A DNA stretch of 64,000 nt, from the NCBI GenBank assembly GCA_963783445.1, contig CAWANP010000020.1, positions 62,001 to 126,000 on the forward strand, read 5' to 3'. Source of the DNA: CAWANP01 sp963783445. GTDB taxonomy: Bacteria > Chloroflexota > Anaerolineae > JAAYZQ01. The notes under the pieces are model-generated. The model had not been told where the DNA came from and searched no databases. It was given only the letters and a program-made list of their open reading frames with translations. Each line of letters begins with the position of its first letter. The first letter of the stretch is position 1. Below are positions 31,889 to 40,773 of this stretch, one piece after another. The position numbers and the translations under genes were made by a program.

Positions 31889-33475
31889 TCATCGTGAAGA
31901 CCCCCGGTATCGTACCATCCTCCACACCGCCCGGGGTTCCTCGGCACCGACGGCCAGCGAGACCGCTACGTAGACGGCCGCCCCAGCCGCTACGGCCACA
32001 CCAACTGTGAGCGGGATAGGGATGCCTGCCAGCAGTGATGCCAGCGCCCCAGTCACGCCGCCCATCACCAGCGCGGCAAAGGCCATCCGCCCCAGCGAGC
32101 CGGCCATGCGCCGCCCTTCCAGCCCCTTCAACCGGCGGCGGAGGATGGCCAGCAGCACGACCATCTCGACCGTCGTCGCCAGCGAGTTGCTGAGGGCCAG
32201 CCCACCCGTTGCCATCCAGCCCAGGGACTGAAAGACCTGGATGAAGGCCAGGCTGAGGACGATATTGAGCCCCATGGCCCCGATGCCCACGATCACCGGT
32301 GTCCGCGTGTCGTGCAGGGCGTAGAAAGCCCGGACCGTGATCTCGACCACCGAGTGAGCCGGTAGCCCCAGTGCAAAGAATCCCAGCGCCCAGGCTACCC
32401 TCTGTGTCGACAGGGCCGTAAACTCGCCCCGCTGGAAGACGAGCTGCACCAGCGGAACGCGGAGCACGATCAGGCCAACCGCCGCGGGCAGGGCCAGATA
32501 GAGTACCGCTCGCAACGTGGCCGCCAGCGTGCTTCGCATCTTGGCCCGCTGGCCTTTGGCTGCCTGGGCTGAAAAAGTGGGGAAAGCCGCTGTGGCCACT
32601 GCCTGGGCAAAGACTCCCTGCGGCAACAGCATCAGCAGCCAGGCATAGTTGAGGGCGGCCAGGCTGCCGGGCGCCAGGCCGGAGGCCAGGATGGTGGTCA
32701 CCAGAAAGTTGAGTTGTACCGCTGCCAGGCCCACCATCCGTGGTAGCATCAGGCGCCCCACTTCGTGTACCCCGGCATCCCGCAAGCCCAAGGTCGCCGT
32801 GTAGCGCATCCCGTGGCGTACCAGCCCGGGTATCTGGACCAGCAAGTGGCCCAGGGCCCCGACCGCTACGCCTACCGCCAATCCGTACACACCCATCGCC
32901 GGCGCAAGGAACACTGCCCCGGCGATGATGCCCAGGTTGTACATGACCGGCGCCAGGGCCGGCAGCAAAAAGTGCTGCCGGGCGTTGAGAATGCCCATCA
33001 CCACACCGCTCACGCCAAAGATTACCGGTGTGAGCAGCATAAGGCGCATAAGATCGGAAGTAAGGACCTGGCGCGCCGGACCAAAGCCGGGGGCGATGAT
33101 GGTCCGTACCAGCCAGGGGGCCATGATCGCGGCCAGGATCGACAGGGCCGTGGTCAGGATCAGTACCAGGTTGATGATCGCGCTGGCCAGCCGCCATGCG
33201 CCGGCCTCATGGTCCTGGGACCAGTAGCTGGCAAAAGTGGGGATAAAAGCTGAGGCCAGCGCCCCCCCGGCCACAACCTGGAACAGGATGTCGGGTACGC
33301 GAAAGGCGGCCAGGTACGCGTCCAGATCGCCGCCGGTACCGAATTGGTAGCTGATGACCATCTCGCGCAGCAGGCCCAGGGCCCGGCTCACGACGAACAA
33401 GGCCATCACCAGTCCGGCGGCCCGGGCGATCCGCGCCTTGTCGGACGCTCCTCGTTGCTCGCCCTGTTCGCTCAA
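31889..33475 (-). CDS. murJ: Lipid II flippase MurJ (MviN)
   Basis: 528 residues, intact, with about 14 membrane helices of the MOP superfamily. It moves the peptidoglycan precursor lipid II across the cytoplasmic membrane. Typical MurJ segments are seen: SRALGLLREMVISYQFG at the start, PDILFQVVAGGALASAFIP, PVIFGVSGVVMGILNARQHF, ALNYAWLLMLLPQGVFAQAV and LVQLVFQRGEF. The Arg residues lining the central cavity of MurJ appear in these stretches. Length is normal. It stands alone between a large surface-protein gene and an antitoxin gene. Confidence 0.93.
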   Translation of the reverse strand: MSEQGEQRGASDKARIARAAGLVMALFVVSRALGLLREMVISYQFGTGGDLDAYLAAFRVPDILFQVVAGGALASAFIPTFASYWSQDHEAGAWRLASAIINLVLILTTALSILAAIMAPWLVRTIIAPGFGPARQVLTSDLMRLMLLTPVIFGVSGVVMGILNARQHFLLPALAPVMYNLGIIAGAVFLAPAMGVYGLAVGVAVGALGHLLVQIPGLVRHGMRYTATLGLRDAGVHEVGRLMLPRMVGLAAVQLNFLVTTILASGLAPGSLAALNYAWLLMLLPQGVFAQAVATAAFPTFSAQAAKGQRAKMRSTLAATLRAVLYLALPAAVGLIVLRVPLVQLVFQRGEFTALSTQRVAWALGFFALGLPAHSVVEITVRAFYALHDTRTPVIVGIGAMGLNIVLSLAFIQVFQSLGWMATGGLALSNSLATTVEMVVLLAILRRRLKGLEGRRMAGSLGRMAFAALVMGGVTGALASLLAGIPIPLTVGVAVAAGAAVYVAVSLAVGAEEPRAVWRMVRYRGSSR

Positions 33476-33535
33476 CTCGATACCCTGAATCTGCAGCTAA
33501 CCATGGACTCGATACGCATATTTTCTCCTGGAATC

Positions 33536-33615
33536 ACCCACGTCTCACCGCAAAGACCGCAAAGGAGTGTAGGAACAACAAGAACTTTGCGTTCTTGACA
33601 TCCTTGCGGTGGCAA
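33536..33615. repeat. Dispersed inverted repeat (CGCAAAG-type)
   Basis: TCACCGCAAAGACCGCAAAG at the left and CTTTGCG with CCTTGCGGTGG at the right form a loose 80-bp inverted repeat in the gap after murJ. The words resemble an intergenic element common in many bacterial genomes. It carries no gene. Confidence 0.5.
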
Positions 33616-33659
33616 AATGAGTGGCCAGGACAAGTGCAAGATGTTCGTGTGTAATCACC

Positions 33660-33721
33660 AGCTCTCTCCTGCGAACTTGACTGCCGAACAGAACCATGAC
33701 ATACTATCTTGCAGGAGAGCT
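33660..33721 (+). promoter_or_regulatory. Promoter flanked by inverted repeats, antitoxin gene
   Basis: TTGACT (33677-33682) and TACTAT (33702-33707, 19-bp spacing) sit between AGCTCTCTCCTGC (33660-33672) and its near-complement GCAGGAGAGCT (33711-33721). The right arm contains the ribosome site, so binding or pairing could control the gene. Confidence 0.45.
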
Positions 33722-33724
33722 GCC

Positions 33725-34027
33725 ATGGAAACAACCGAACTGACCATCCGCCTGCCCCGGGATCTTCTTGAGGGGGGCAAACGATATGCACATGAGCACG
33801 ACACAACCCTGACCTGGCTTGTGTCAGGGTACCTGCGCCAGCTAAGCACGCAGGGAGACACTCTCGCCGATGCTTTGGCTGCGCACAGGCTAGAGGAACT
33901 GGCCCAGAAGGAAGATGCCTGCCCCCGCGCGCAGGAGTGGCACCTGCAACGGCTCAAACAGGATGCGGACCTGGGTACGGGTGGTCAAATCTCCATCCAG
34001 CGAGATGAACTCCACGAGCGGATCTAG
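33725..34027 (+). CDS. Ribbon-helix-helix-type antitoxin-like protein, no toxin partner
   Basis: 100 residues. The N-terminus ELTIRLPRDLLEGGKRYAHEH has the short-strand and helix pattern of DUF6364/ribbon-helix-helix antitoxins (TxLTxRL...), followed by a charged helical tail that normally binds a PIN toxin. No toxin gene follows: the next plus-strand 200 bp hold no open frame and selA is convergent. Start ATG has GGAGAG upstream. Function as DNA-binding autorepressor is inferred from family. Confidence 0.6.
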   Translation: METTELTIRLPRDLLEGGKRYAHEHDTTLTWLVSGYLRQLSTQGDTLADALAAHRLEELAQKEDACPRAQEWHLQRLKQDADLGTGGQISIQRDELHERI

Positions 34028-34244
34028 AATCCTCCATTTCATCGATACGGCCAGGTTACGGTCTTGAAAATCTTTTCAGTGAACCTTTCATACGGATAGG
34101 CTTAGTGGTTCTCTTGCCAAGTCTCTAATGATCTCGCTGTATCGCACCTGAAAGAGCCGGTGCTAGGAATTGAAATCGATAGAAATCTTCCCAGCACCGC
34201 CTGTTTACGGTGCCGGAATCGCACCCTCTTGGCGAGAGTGCCTA

Positions 34245-35636
34245 CTATTCAGGTGCAGACATTGCCGCTTCCGCCAATGACCATAATCCCTCTTCCTGCT
34301 CCGGGAGCACTGTGCGGGGATCCAGCACCAGGCGGTCATCCTCAATGCGGGCGATCACCGGCGGCTCCCCAGCCCGCAGGTGGGCGGCGCCTGCGTCAGG
34401 CGAATCGACCGCCATCGCCACCAACCACGTGGGCAGCGTCTCGCCCGGCAGGCTCCCTCCACCAACTGTCGAGAACCCGCGTACGACCTCCGCTCCTACC
34501 CCCAACCCCTTTAGCTCGCGCACCCAGGCCGAGGCTCGCTCCTCCAGCAGCTCTTCTGATTGGCTGATCATGCGCCATACTGGTACCTTTTCCGTCGCTT
34601 CACCCAACAAGTAATGGCGCAGCGTGGCTTGCAGCCCGGCCAGCGTCGTCTTGTCCACGCGAAGCGCGCGAGTCAGCGGGAATCGCTTCAGGCGACCGAT
34701 GAGGTCTGTACTGCCCAAGATCAACCCCGCCTGGGGGCCACCCAGGAGTTTGTCGCCGCTGCATGATACCAACGATGCGCCGGAGGCCACGCTCTCCTGG
34801 ATGGTTGGCTCGTGGGCCAGGCCATAGGGCGTCGTATCCAGCAGCGTGCCGCTGCCCAGGTCGTCAAACAGGAACAGATCCCGTTCGCCCAGCAGAGCTA
34901 CCATCTCTGCCAGTGGTGGCTCGTGGACAAAGCCCATCAGCCGGAAATTGCTGCGATGGACACGCATCAGCGCCGCGGTGTTGTCGGTGATAGCTGCTTC
35001 ATAGTCGCTGGCATAGGTGCGATTTGTGGTGCCCACTTCGACCAGCGTGGCGCCGCTCTGGCGCATCACGTCGGGGATGCGAAAACCACCGCCAATTTCC
35101 ACCAATTGACCCCGGGAGATAATCACCTCCCGTCCCCGGGCAAAGGCCATAAGGATGAGTAGGACGGCAGCAGCGTTGTTATTGACCACCAGCGCCGCCT
35201 CGGCGCCCGTCAGCCGGCAGAGGGTCTCCTCGGCATGGACGTAGCGCGAGCCCCGCTTTCCTGCATCGAGGTCATACTCGAGGTTAGAGTAGCCCAAAGC
35301 CACGGCGTCCATCGCGGCGCGCGCCTCTGCACTCAGTGGAGCGCGGCCCATGTTGGTATGGACGATCACACCCGTGGCGTTGATGGCTGGCCGTAGGGTT
35401 GGCCGTAGCCGGGCAGACAACCGTTCGTGTACACCCCGGGCCAGCATCTCGTCGGACGGGCATATCTGGCCATCATGGATGGCCTGCCTCGCCTCCTCCA
35501 GCGTCTCTCGCGTGGCTTCCACCGCCAGTTCGTGGCTCCAGCGGGCGGCCAGTGCCGCCACCGGCTCCGCCTGGAGCAGGCGGTCTACACTGGGCAGCTT
35601 GCGAAGTTCTTCCTGTTCGTTCCTCGAACCCCTCAT
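34245..35636 (-). CDS. selA: L-seryl-tRNA(Sec) selenium transferase SelA
   Basis: 463 residues, intact. PLP enzyme that turns Ser-tRNA(Sec) into Sec-tRNA(Sec) using selenophosphate from SelD. The N-terminal tRNA-binding domain (LRKLPSVDRLL), INATGVIVHTNMGRAPLS, NLEYDLDAGKRGSR, VEVGTTNRTYASDY, and the PLP Lys296 in SGDKLLGGPQAG are all standard. Length matches E. coli SelA. Its presence shows that this organism makes selenocysteine. selB, which often adjoins selA, is not next to it; the neighbour upstream is a small membrane protein gene. Confidence 0.97.
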   Translation of the reverse strand: MRGSRNEQEELRKLPSVDRLLQAEPVAALAARWSHELAVEATRETLEEARQAIHDGQICPSDEMLARGVHERLSARLRPTLRPAINATGVIVHTNMGRAPLSAEARAAMDAVALGYSNLEYDLDAGKRGSRYVHAEETLCRLTGAEAALVVNNNAAAVLLILMAFARGREVIISRGQLVEIGGGFRIPDVMRQSGATLVEVGTTNRTYASDYEAAITDNTAALMRVHRSNFRLMGFVHEPPLAEMVALLGERDLFLFDDLGSGTLLDTTPYGLAHEPTIQESVASGASLVSCSGDKLLGGPQAGLILGSTDLIGRLKRFPLTRALRVDKTTLAGLQATLRHYLLGEATEKVPVWRMISQSEELLEERASAWVRELKGLGVGAEVVRGFSTVGGGSLPGETLPTWLVAMAVDSPDAGAAHLRAGEPPVIARIEDDRLVLDPRTVLPEQEEGLWSLAEAAMSAPE

Positions 35637-35695
35637 CCAGTACCTTGTCCTTTCCGGCTACCAGCAGATGGCGACCCCTCGCCGCTCCAATCGCT

Positions 35696-36067
35696 CTACG
35701 AGTCGCCCCCCATCCGCAGGACAAATACCTCGATGGCCACAAAGATCAGGGCGATGATGAATGCAAAACCCACGTTGAGGGCACGGTGTGTCTGCAACCA
35801 GGCATATGACGTCAGACACAGCGCTCCCCAGACACTGTGACGCAGAAAGCGCCAGGGACTACGCGCAGCAGGATTGGTCCCAAAGCGATGGTTCAAGTAG
35901 GCTGTCAATGGGGTCAGCGTGGCGACCAGTGTCAGAAAGAGCAGGATGAAGAAGGACAGCCGGGATCCAGGCTGTTCCGGCCCAACCTGGCTCGTGAGCT
36001 GATAAAGGCCCCACCAGCCAGCTACGGCCACGATGACCGCAAGCAACAGCACAAATCTGGTGCGCAC
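35696..36067 (-). CDS. Small membrane protein of unknown function
   Basis: 123 residues with three to four predicted membrane helices (FVLLLAVIVAVAGWWGLYQL, FFILLFLTLVATLTPLTAYL, ALNVGFAFIIALIFVAIEVF). I recognise no family. It lies 59 bp upstream of selA on the same strand and could share its transcript; a link to selenium is not supported by anything else. Confidence 0.65.
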   Translation of the reverse strand: MRTRFVLLLAVIVAVAGWWGLYQLTSQVGPEQPGSRLSFFILLFLTLVATLTPLTAYLNHRFGTNPAARSPWRFLRHSVWGALCLTSYAWLQTHRALNVGFAFIIALIFVAIEVFVLRMGGDS

Positions 36068-36287
36068 CTGCCCCTTCCTTTGCGGTCTGCCCTGGCGGGC
36101 GGATCACTGTTAGGGTACCTCGTTCCCACCTGGTACGTCACACCATGCCTCGCCACAGCCCCATTATACCCCAGAACAGCACAGGAGACCAAGAAGCCGG
36201 ACAGACCTGCAGGAAGCCACCGAGATTCGGGTTTCTGTACCCAGTGTGGTATAATCTGTAGGGTACCATCAGAGGCGAGGTTGGGGC

Positions 36288-36926
36288 ATGTCAACAAGCG
36301 AATCAACCCCTTTCTTCCGAGATCCTGCGGGGCGCGAGCATCTCCTGAGCGGCGAGATCACCTCCATTGGCCGTGCAGTGGAAAGCGACGTCGTCATCAC
36401 CAGCAGGCGTGTCTCGCGCGAGCACGCTCGTGTGCAGCGCCAGGGGCGGCGGATGGTGCTGACCGACCTGGGCAGCTCCAACGGTACTTTTCTCAACGAG
36501 GAGCGCGTCCTGGCCCCGGTTGACCTGCGGGACGGTGACGCAGTGTCCATTGGCGACGTTGCCCTCATCTATCACGATCCAGAGAGTACTGTTCTGGAGA
36601 CTCCCTTCCCCGAACTCGAGGTGGACGTAGAGGCAGGTGTGGTCCGGGTCGACCGCAGCGTGGTAGCCCTTTCCCCCAAAGAGTTCGCCCTCTTGGCCTA
36701 TCTCTGCGAGCAACGGGGCAAGATCTGTACCAAGGACGACATCGGCGCTGCCGTCTGGCCCGAGTACAACGAGGGTGTCTATGACTACCAGATCGAAAAT
36801 CTGGTGCGCCGGCTGCGCTCCCGGATCGAACCCGAACCCGCCAGCCCCCAACTGCTGCTCACCGTTCGGGGCAGAGGCTACAAACTCGTGGCCCGCGAGG
36901 GCTTGGACTCAGTCCAAGCCCAATGA
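36288..36926 (+). CDS. FHA domain fused to OmpR-type winged-helix DNA-binding domain
   Basis: 212 residues, intact. The N-terminal FHA domain has its phosphothreonine-binding residues: Gly28-Arg29, Ser43-Arg44-x-His46 and Asn65-Gly66. Residues about 118-205 form a winged helix like that of OmpR effectors (LSPKEFALLAYLCEQRGKIC, VRRLRSRIE, VRGRGYKLV). This joins recognition of Ser/Thr-phosphorylated partners directly to DNA binding, replacing the usual receiver domain. A Ser/Thr kinase gene follows 223 bp later and is the obvious partner. A -10-like TATAAT lies at 36250-36255. Confidence 0.9.
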   Translation: MSTSESTPFFRDPAGREHLLSGEITSIGRAVESDVVITSRRVSREHARVQRQGRRMVLTDLGSSNGTFLNEERVLAPVDLRDGDAVSIGDVALIYHDPESTVLETPFPELEVDVEAGVVRVDRSVVALSPKEFALLAYLCEQRGKICTKDDIGAAVWPEYNEGVYDYQIENLVRRLRSRIEPEPASPQLLLTVRGRGYKLVAREGLDSVQAQ

Positions 36927-37149
36927 GCAATCTCCAATGCCCAACATCTGATACCCAAATTCATCGTTAGACTCATGGGAGAACACCGGCATCAAGCACC
37001 ATCGATATCCGGTTCATGGTGTCTCAATAGCTGCTTGTTAGCAACCGGATAGGTAGCACGGATAGAAGTATGGTATCCTATCGGTAGATGGTGGTGCAAG
37101 AGAATGAAATCTACTGCTCTGCGAGCAGGCAGGGGAGAATACGAAAAAG

Positions 37150-38751
37150 GTGCCCGCTGATTATCTAGAAGGACACAACCTGGGAAAGTACCGTGTGCTG
37201 GAGCCACTCGGACGCGGGGGCATGGCCCGTGTCTACCGGGCCTATCACCCTCAGCTTGACCGCTATGTGGCGGTGAAAGTATTGCGTTCTGACCTGGTTG
37301 AAGAACAAGAGTTTCTGGCCCGCTTCCAACGTGAGGCACGGGCTGTAGCGGCTCTGCGCCATCCCAACGTCGTCCAGGTCTTTGATTTTGACGCACAGGA
37401 TGGCAACTATTACATGGTCATGGAGCTGCTGGAGGGCGATAGCCTCCGGACGCGCTTGAACGAGTACCGCGCGCGTAGAAAACGGATGCCACTGGACGAG
37501 TTGACGCGTATCCTGCTTGATGTGCTCGCTGGACTGGACTATGCCCACAGCGAGGGCATGATCCACCGCGACGTCAAACCCGCCAATATCCTGCTAAGCC
37601 GCCGTGGCCAGGCGGTGCTCACCGATTTTGGCATTGCCCAGATCGTCGGCGGCACGCGCTACACCGTCTCAGGTGCGTTGATGGGCACCCTGAATTATAT
37701 GGCGCCCGAGCAGGGGTTGGAGGGCCAGTGTGACGTTCGCAGTGATATCTATTCCCTGGGTATCGTCTTCTACGAGATGCTTATGGGTGATCCTCCCTAC
37801 GACGCCGAGACGCCGCTGGCCATTTTGATGAAGCACGTCAACGATCCCTTGCCCGTACCGCGCAAGCGCGATCCGTCGATCCCCAAACCCTTCGAGCGGG
37901 TGGTACTCAAGACCCTGTCCAAGCGTCCGCAGCAGCGCTATCAGAGCGCTGAGGAGATGGCTGAGGCGCTGCGCGAGGCAGCCAGAAAAGCCAAGGTAAA
38001 AGTGCCCGAGCGCGTGCCGCTGCCCTTCTCCTTTGCGACGGCCGAGGCGCCGTCTGATTCAGTGGCTGTCCTCTCTGGTACCGCTCGCGCTCAGGTCCTC
38101 GACGCCGAATTCGCCGCTGAGGATACCGACGCGGCATTGGGCCAGCGACTGGCTGCGGAGGCCGCCGCTCAAGCAATAGCCTATCCGGATCCTGACGGGG
38201 CTGCTTTCGCTCAGCAGGTGGATGCGTCAGAAGTGCCGGAGCCACAGTCTGCTCCGAGGGCAGGGCGCAGAAAGGCTGCGGTTGCTCAAGTCAAGTCCAG
38301 AGTGTCGTCTCAGAATCGCAGCGTCTGGCGGGCGGTTCTGAAAGCCATAGGCGTGGTCGCCATCGGCAACTTTGTCCTGGTAATGTTCGCACTGCTTTCG
38401 GGTTGGTGGGGGATCTTTCACCGGGGCTGGCCCTTTGAATTTCTGCTGGTGGGTTTGGGGCTCAGCATCATCATGGAGACCACCGGTTCCGTCTGGCTGC
38501 TGATTCCGACGGGTATTATTCTGGGCAACGGCTACATCTTTGCCTACTATGCCCTGACCGGTTTCTGGGGACATTGGGCCTTCTTCTGGCCCCTTGAGCC
38601 ACTGCTGATCGGCGTCACGATCTGGTACACGCTCCGGCTGGCAGACAGAGAGGATGGTCCAGATCGGGTGCGGCGCCTCTCCAGGGTCTTTGCGCTGCCA
38701 ACCTACGTGCTGCTCGGTATCGTTGTCGTCGTGGGCGCCATCGTGGGCTAG
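37150..38751 (+). CDS. Membrane-anchored Ser/Thr protein kinase
   Basis: 533 residues, intact. Pkn/Hanks-type kinase: glycine loop GRGGMARV (21-28), Lys43, HRDVKPAN (139-146), DFG (159-161), APE (185-187). After a variable linker (about 290-390) comes a C-terminal membrane module of four helices instead of PASTA repeats. That module contains SVWLLIPTGIILGN and GFWGHWAFFWPLEPLLIG (471-488), a pattern repeated in the next gene. The kinase faces the cytosol. Start is GTG 37150 with GGGGAG upstream. It lies between an FHA-winged-helix regulator and the related membrane protein, suggesting a signalling unit. Confidence 0.93.
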   Translation: MPADYLEGHNLGKYRVLEPLGRGGMARVYRAYHPQLDRYVAVKVLRSDLVEEQEFLARFQREARAVAALRHPNVVQVFDFDAQDGNYYMVMELLEGDSLRTRLNEYRARRKRMPLDELTRILLDVLAGLDYAHSEGMIHRDVKPANILLSRRGQAVLTDFGIAQIVGGTRYTVSGALMGTLNYMAPEQGLEGQCDVRSDIYSLGIVFYEMLMGDPPYDAETPLAILMKHVNDPLPVPRKRDPSIPKPFERVVLKTLSKRPQQRYQSAEEMAEALREAARKAKVKVPERVPLPFSFATAEAPSDSVAVLSGTARAQVLDAEFAAEDTDAALGQRLAAEAAAQAIAYPDPDGAAFAQQVDASEVPEPQSAPRAGRRKAAVAQVKSRVSSQNRSVWRAVLKAIGVVAIGNFVLVMFALLSGWWGIFHRGWPFEFLLVGLGLSIIMETTGSVWLLIPTGIILGNGYIFAYYALTGFWGHWAFFWPLEPLLIGVTIWYTLRLADREDGPDRVRRLSRVFALPTYVLLGIVVVVGAIVG

Positions 38752-38873
38752 GCACCTACGATGCCCGACCGGTCTGCAGGGGCAAGCCTTGGCGGAACTG
38801 TGAAAGATATGCTCGTCTGTTAGCAATCGATGTGAGAGACCAAGACCTGTCATGTCTTGGGGAGGGGGTAGAA

Positions 38874-39581
38874 ATGGATAGAAAATCACAGGTTCTCGCG
38901 GGAGTGGGTCTGATCTTCTTGGGTATTCTTTCATTGGCATTCACTGCGGTGACATCGCTGTTGGGTTTCAATGTGGGTGTACTTTTTTTGCGGATGTGGC
39001 CGCTGATCGTCGTGGGTATTGGCTTGGGGTTTGTCCTGCCCCCCTTTCTGGTCCGCGGCAAGCGTGGCCTGGGCGCTCTCTTGATCCCTGGCTTTCCGAT
39101 CCTGATGACCGGTACGATCCTGCTCGTGGCCAGCGTCTTTAACGCATGGGGTATCTGGGCTTGGCTGTGGCCCATGGAGTTGCTGGCCCTGGCCTCAGGC
39201 TTTTTGTTCGCTGCCATCTATATGCAGGTCATCTGGCTGGTCATCCCGGCCATCCTTGTCGGACTCAATGCCCTGGCTTTCCAGTTCTGCGCTATCACCG
39301 GGCTGTGGCACTGGTGGTCGGTGCTGTGGGTCATCGAGCCGCTTTCGGTGGGGTTGGCGCTCCTGGCCGTCAACGTCAAGGTCCGTTCGACCGCCCTGTC
39401 CATCGCTGGCCTGATCTTGTGCGGCTTGGCCGGGCTGGGTTTTCTGCTGATGCTCACGGTTCTCGGCCTCTGGTGGCCGGTTGGGCTGTTGGGACCCGCC
39501 ATACTCCTGCTCTCGGGCTCTGTCCTGCTGGCCTGGGGGATGGCTCGCTACCTCCTGCTGCCCCGCACCGCGTTGGAGTGA
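38874..39581 (+). CDS. Multi-spanning membrane protein related to the kinase membrane module
   Basis: 235 residues from the ATG at 38874, which has GGGGAGGGGG upstream. About seven membrane helices, Trp-rich. The stretch VIWLVIPAILVGLNAL and GLWHWWSVLWVIEPLSVG parallels the C-terminal module of the kinase just upstream in order and spacing of Trp, Pro, Asn, His and Glu-Pro-Leu. It may be a paralogous sensor that pairs with the kinase inside the membrane. No known family recognised; role inferred from similarity and position. Confidence 0.75.
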   Translation: MDRKSQVLAGVGLIFLGILSLAFTAVTSLLGFNVGVLFLRMWPLIVVGIGLGFVLPPFLVRGKRGLGALLIPGFPILMTGTILLVASVFNAWGIWAWLWPMELLALASGFLFAAIYMQVIWLVIPAILVGLNALAFQFCAITGLWHWWSVLWVIEPLSVGLALLAVNVKVRSTALSIAGLILCGLAGLGFLLMLTVLGLWWPVGLLGPAILLLSGSVLLAWGMARYLLLPRTALE

Positions 39582-39599
39582 AATCGAGCCAGACACTAG

Positions 39600-39641
39600 A
39601 CAAGCGGTCCACTGTCACCATGGTGATAGTGGACCGCTTGT
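39600..39641. terminator. 42-bp near-perfect palindrome, bidirectional terminator
   Basis: ACAAGCGGTCCACT pairs with AGTGGACCGCTTGT and the centre TCACCATGGTGA is also self-complementary, with one G-T mismatch. It lies between the convergent membrane protein gene and yihY, so it can end both transcripts. Confidence 0.8.
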
Positions 39642-39675
39642 TTGTCTACCGGCATCCAATAAATGTTTTGACCGG

Positions 39676-40629
39676 CTAGGATGATGCTTCAGGGACCGGG
39701 TTGGCAGGAGGCGCGCTTTCAGGCGGCGCTTCATCCGGCGGGCTCTGTTCTCCTCGAGGCAAGATCCCGGAGCCAAACATCGAGGCGTATACCCGGACGA
39801 ACAGCGCGCCAACGACAAAGATCTGACCCATGTAATAGAAGGCCATCAAAAAGATGGCGACGGCCCCTGCGGCCTCCAGAGCTGAGGTGACCCTGCTGGC
39901 GCCGAGATACCAACTGAGCAGTTGGACGCCGACCATGATCAGCACAGCGGCTACCACGGCGCCAAGCCATACGTCGCGCCAGGCGACCCAGGCGTTGGGC
40001 AAGAACTTGAAGATCAGAGCGATGGCCAGAGCCACCAAAGCCGTTAGGGCGACAATGTTGCCCAGAGAGATTACGATTCCCAGGTTGACAAAGGAACCAA
40101 CGATAGATATGGCCGCGCTGACGACGACAACCACGATCATAAAAAGTACGACGCCCAGCACCATGGCAAAAGCCAGCAGGCGGTTTCTGACATAATTCTC
40201 GGTCTCGCCCCGTTTGGGTGGCGGCACCTGCCACAGGCTATTGAGCGCGTGCTGCAGTTGAAAAAAGATCAACGAGGCGGTAAAGGCCAGGACAATGAAA
40301 GAAATCACCGAGGCCAAGGTTGTGCCGCTGGTCGTTCTCTCGCCAAGGCTGAATAACGCATCCTGCAGTGCAGAGGAGAGTTCGGGTCCCAGTAAACTGG
40401 CAATTCTTGCACGGATGTCCTCTGTCTCCAAAAATCGCCCGAGAAACAGGTTGATCACCGGAATGGCGATATAGATCACGGGCACAAAGGAGAATATGGC
40501 ATAGTAGGCCAGGGCCGCCGCGAACTGGGTCGGTCGCTCGCTGATCCAGATACGATATATCTCTTTGGCAAAGGGGCCCAGCCCGCGCTCAGCAGGGTCG
40601 TTCTGGGGAGTTGAATTGTCTTCGCTCAT
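39676..40629 (-). CDS. YihY/UPF0761 family membrane protein
   Basis: 317 residues from ATG 40629 (GAGAGGTG upstream; an in-frame ATG at 40659 is possible). Six membrane helices with the family segments TQFAAALAYYAIFSFVPVIY, SASLIFFQLQHALNSLW-like and FLPNAWVAWRDVWLGA. The C-terminus is Pro/Glu-rich. The family (formerly annotated BrkB or ribonuclease BN) has no settled function; a transport or lipid role is suspected. Confidence 0.9.
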   Translation of the reverse strand: MSEDNSTPQNDPAERGLGPFAKEIYRIWISERPTQFAAALAYYAIFSFVPVIYIAIPVINLFLGRFLETEDIRARIASLLGPELSSALQDALFSLGERTTSGTTLASVISFIVLAFTASLIFFQLQHALNSLWQVPPPKRGETENYVRNRLLAFAMVLGVVLFMIVVVVVSAAISIVGSFVNLGIVISLGNIVALTALVALAIALIFKFLPNAWVAWRDVWLGAVVAAVLIMVGVQLLSWYLGASRVTSALEAAGAVAIFLMAFYYMGQIFVVGALFVRVYASMFGSGILPRGEQSPPDEAPPESAPPANPVPEASS

Positions 40630-40773
40630 GACACCTCTCAGTGGTGGTCCACCGCTCATACACCGGGCTTTCAGGCTTTCTTGTCGCTATCAGCCATCTC
40701 ACCCAGCTTACGCTCTGCAGTCTGCAGGGCGTATCTCGAACCGCTAACCGCTTAGCCCCGCTCCATATTTGGC

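Noticed and set aside
31809..33197. 462-residue open frame on the same strand as murJ
   Set aside because: It overlaps murJ in another frame, has a Gly/Arg/Pro-rich composition typical of high-GC shadow frames, and murJ is intact and clearly conserved.
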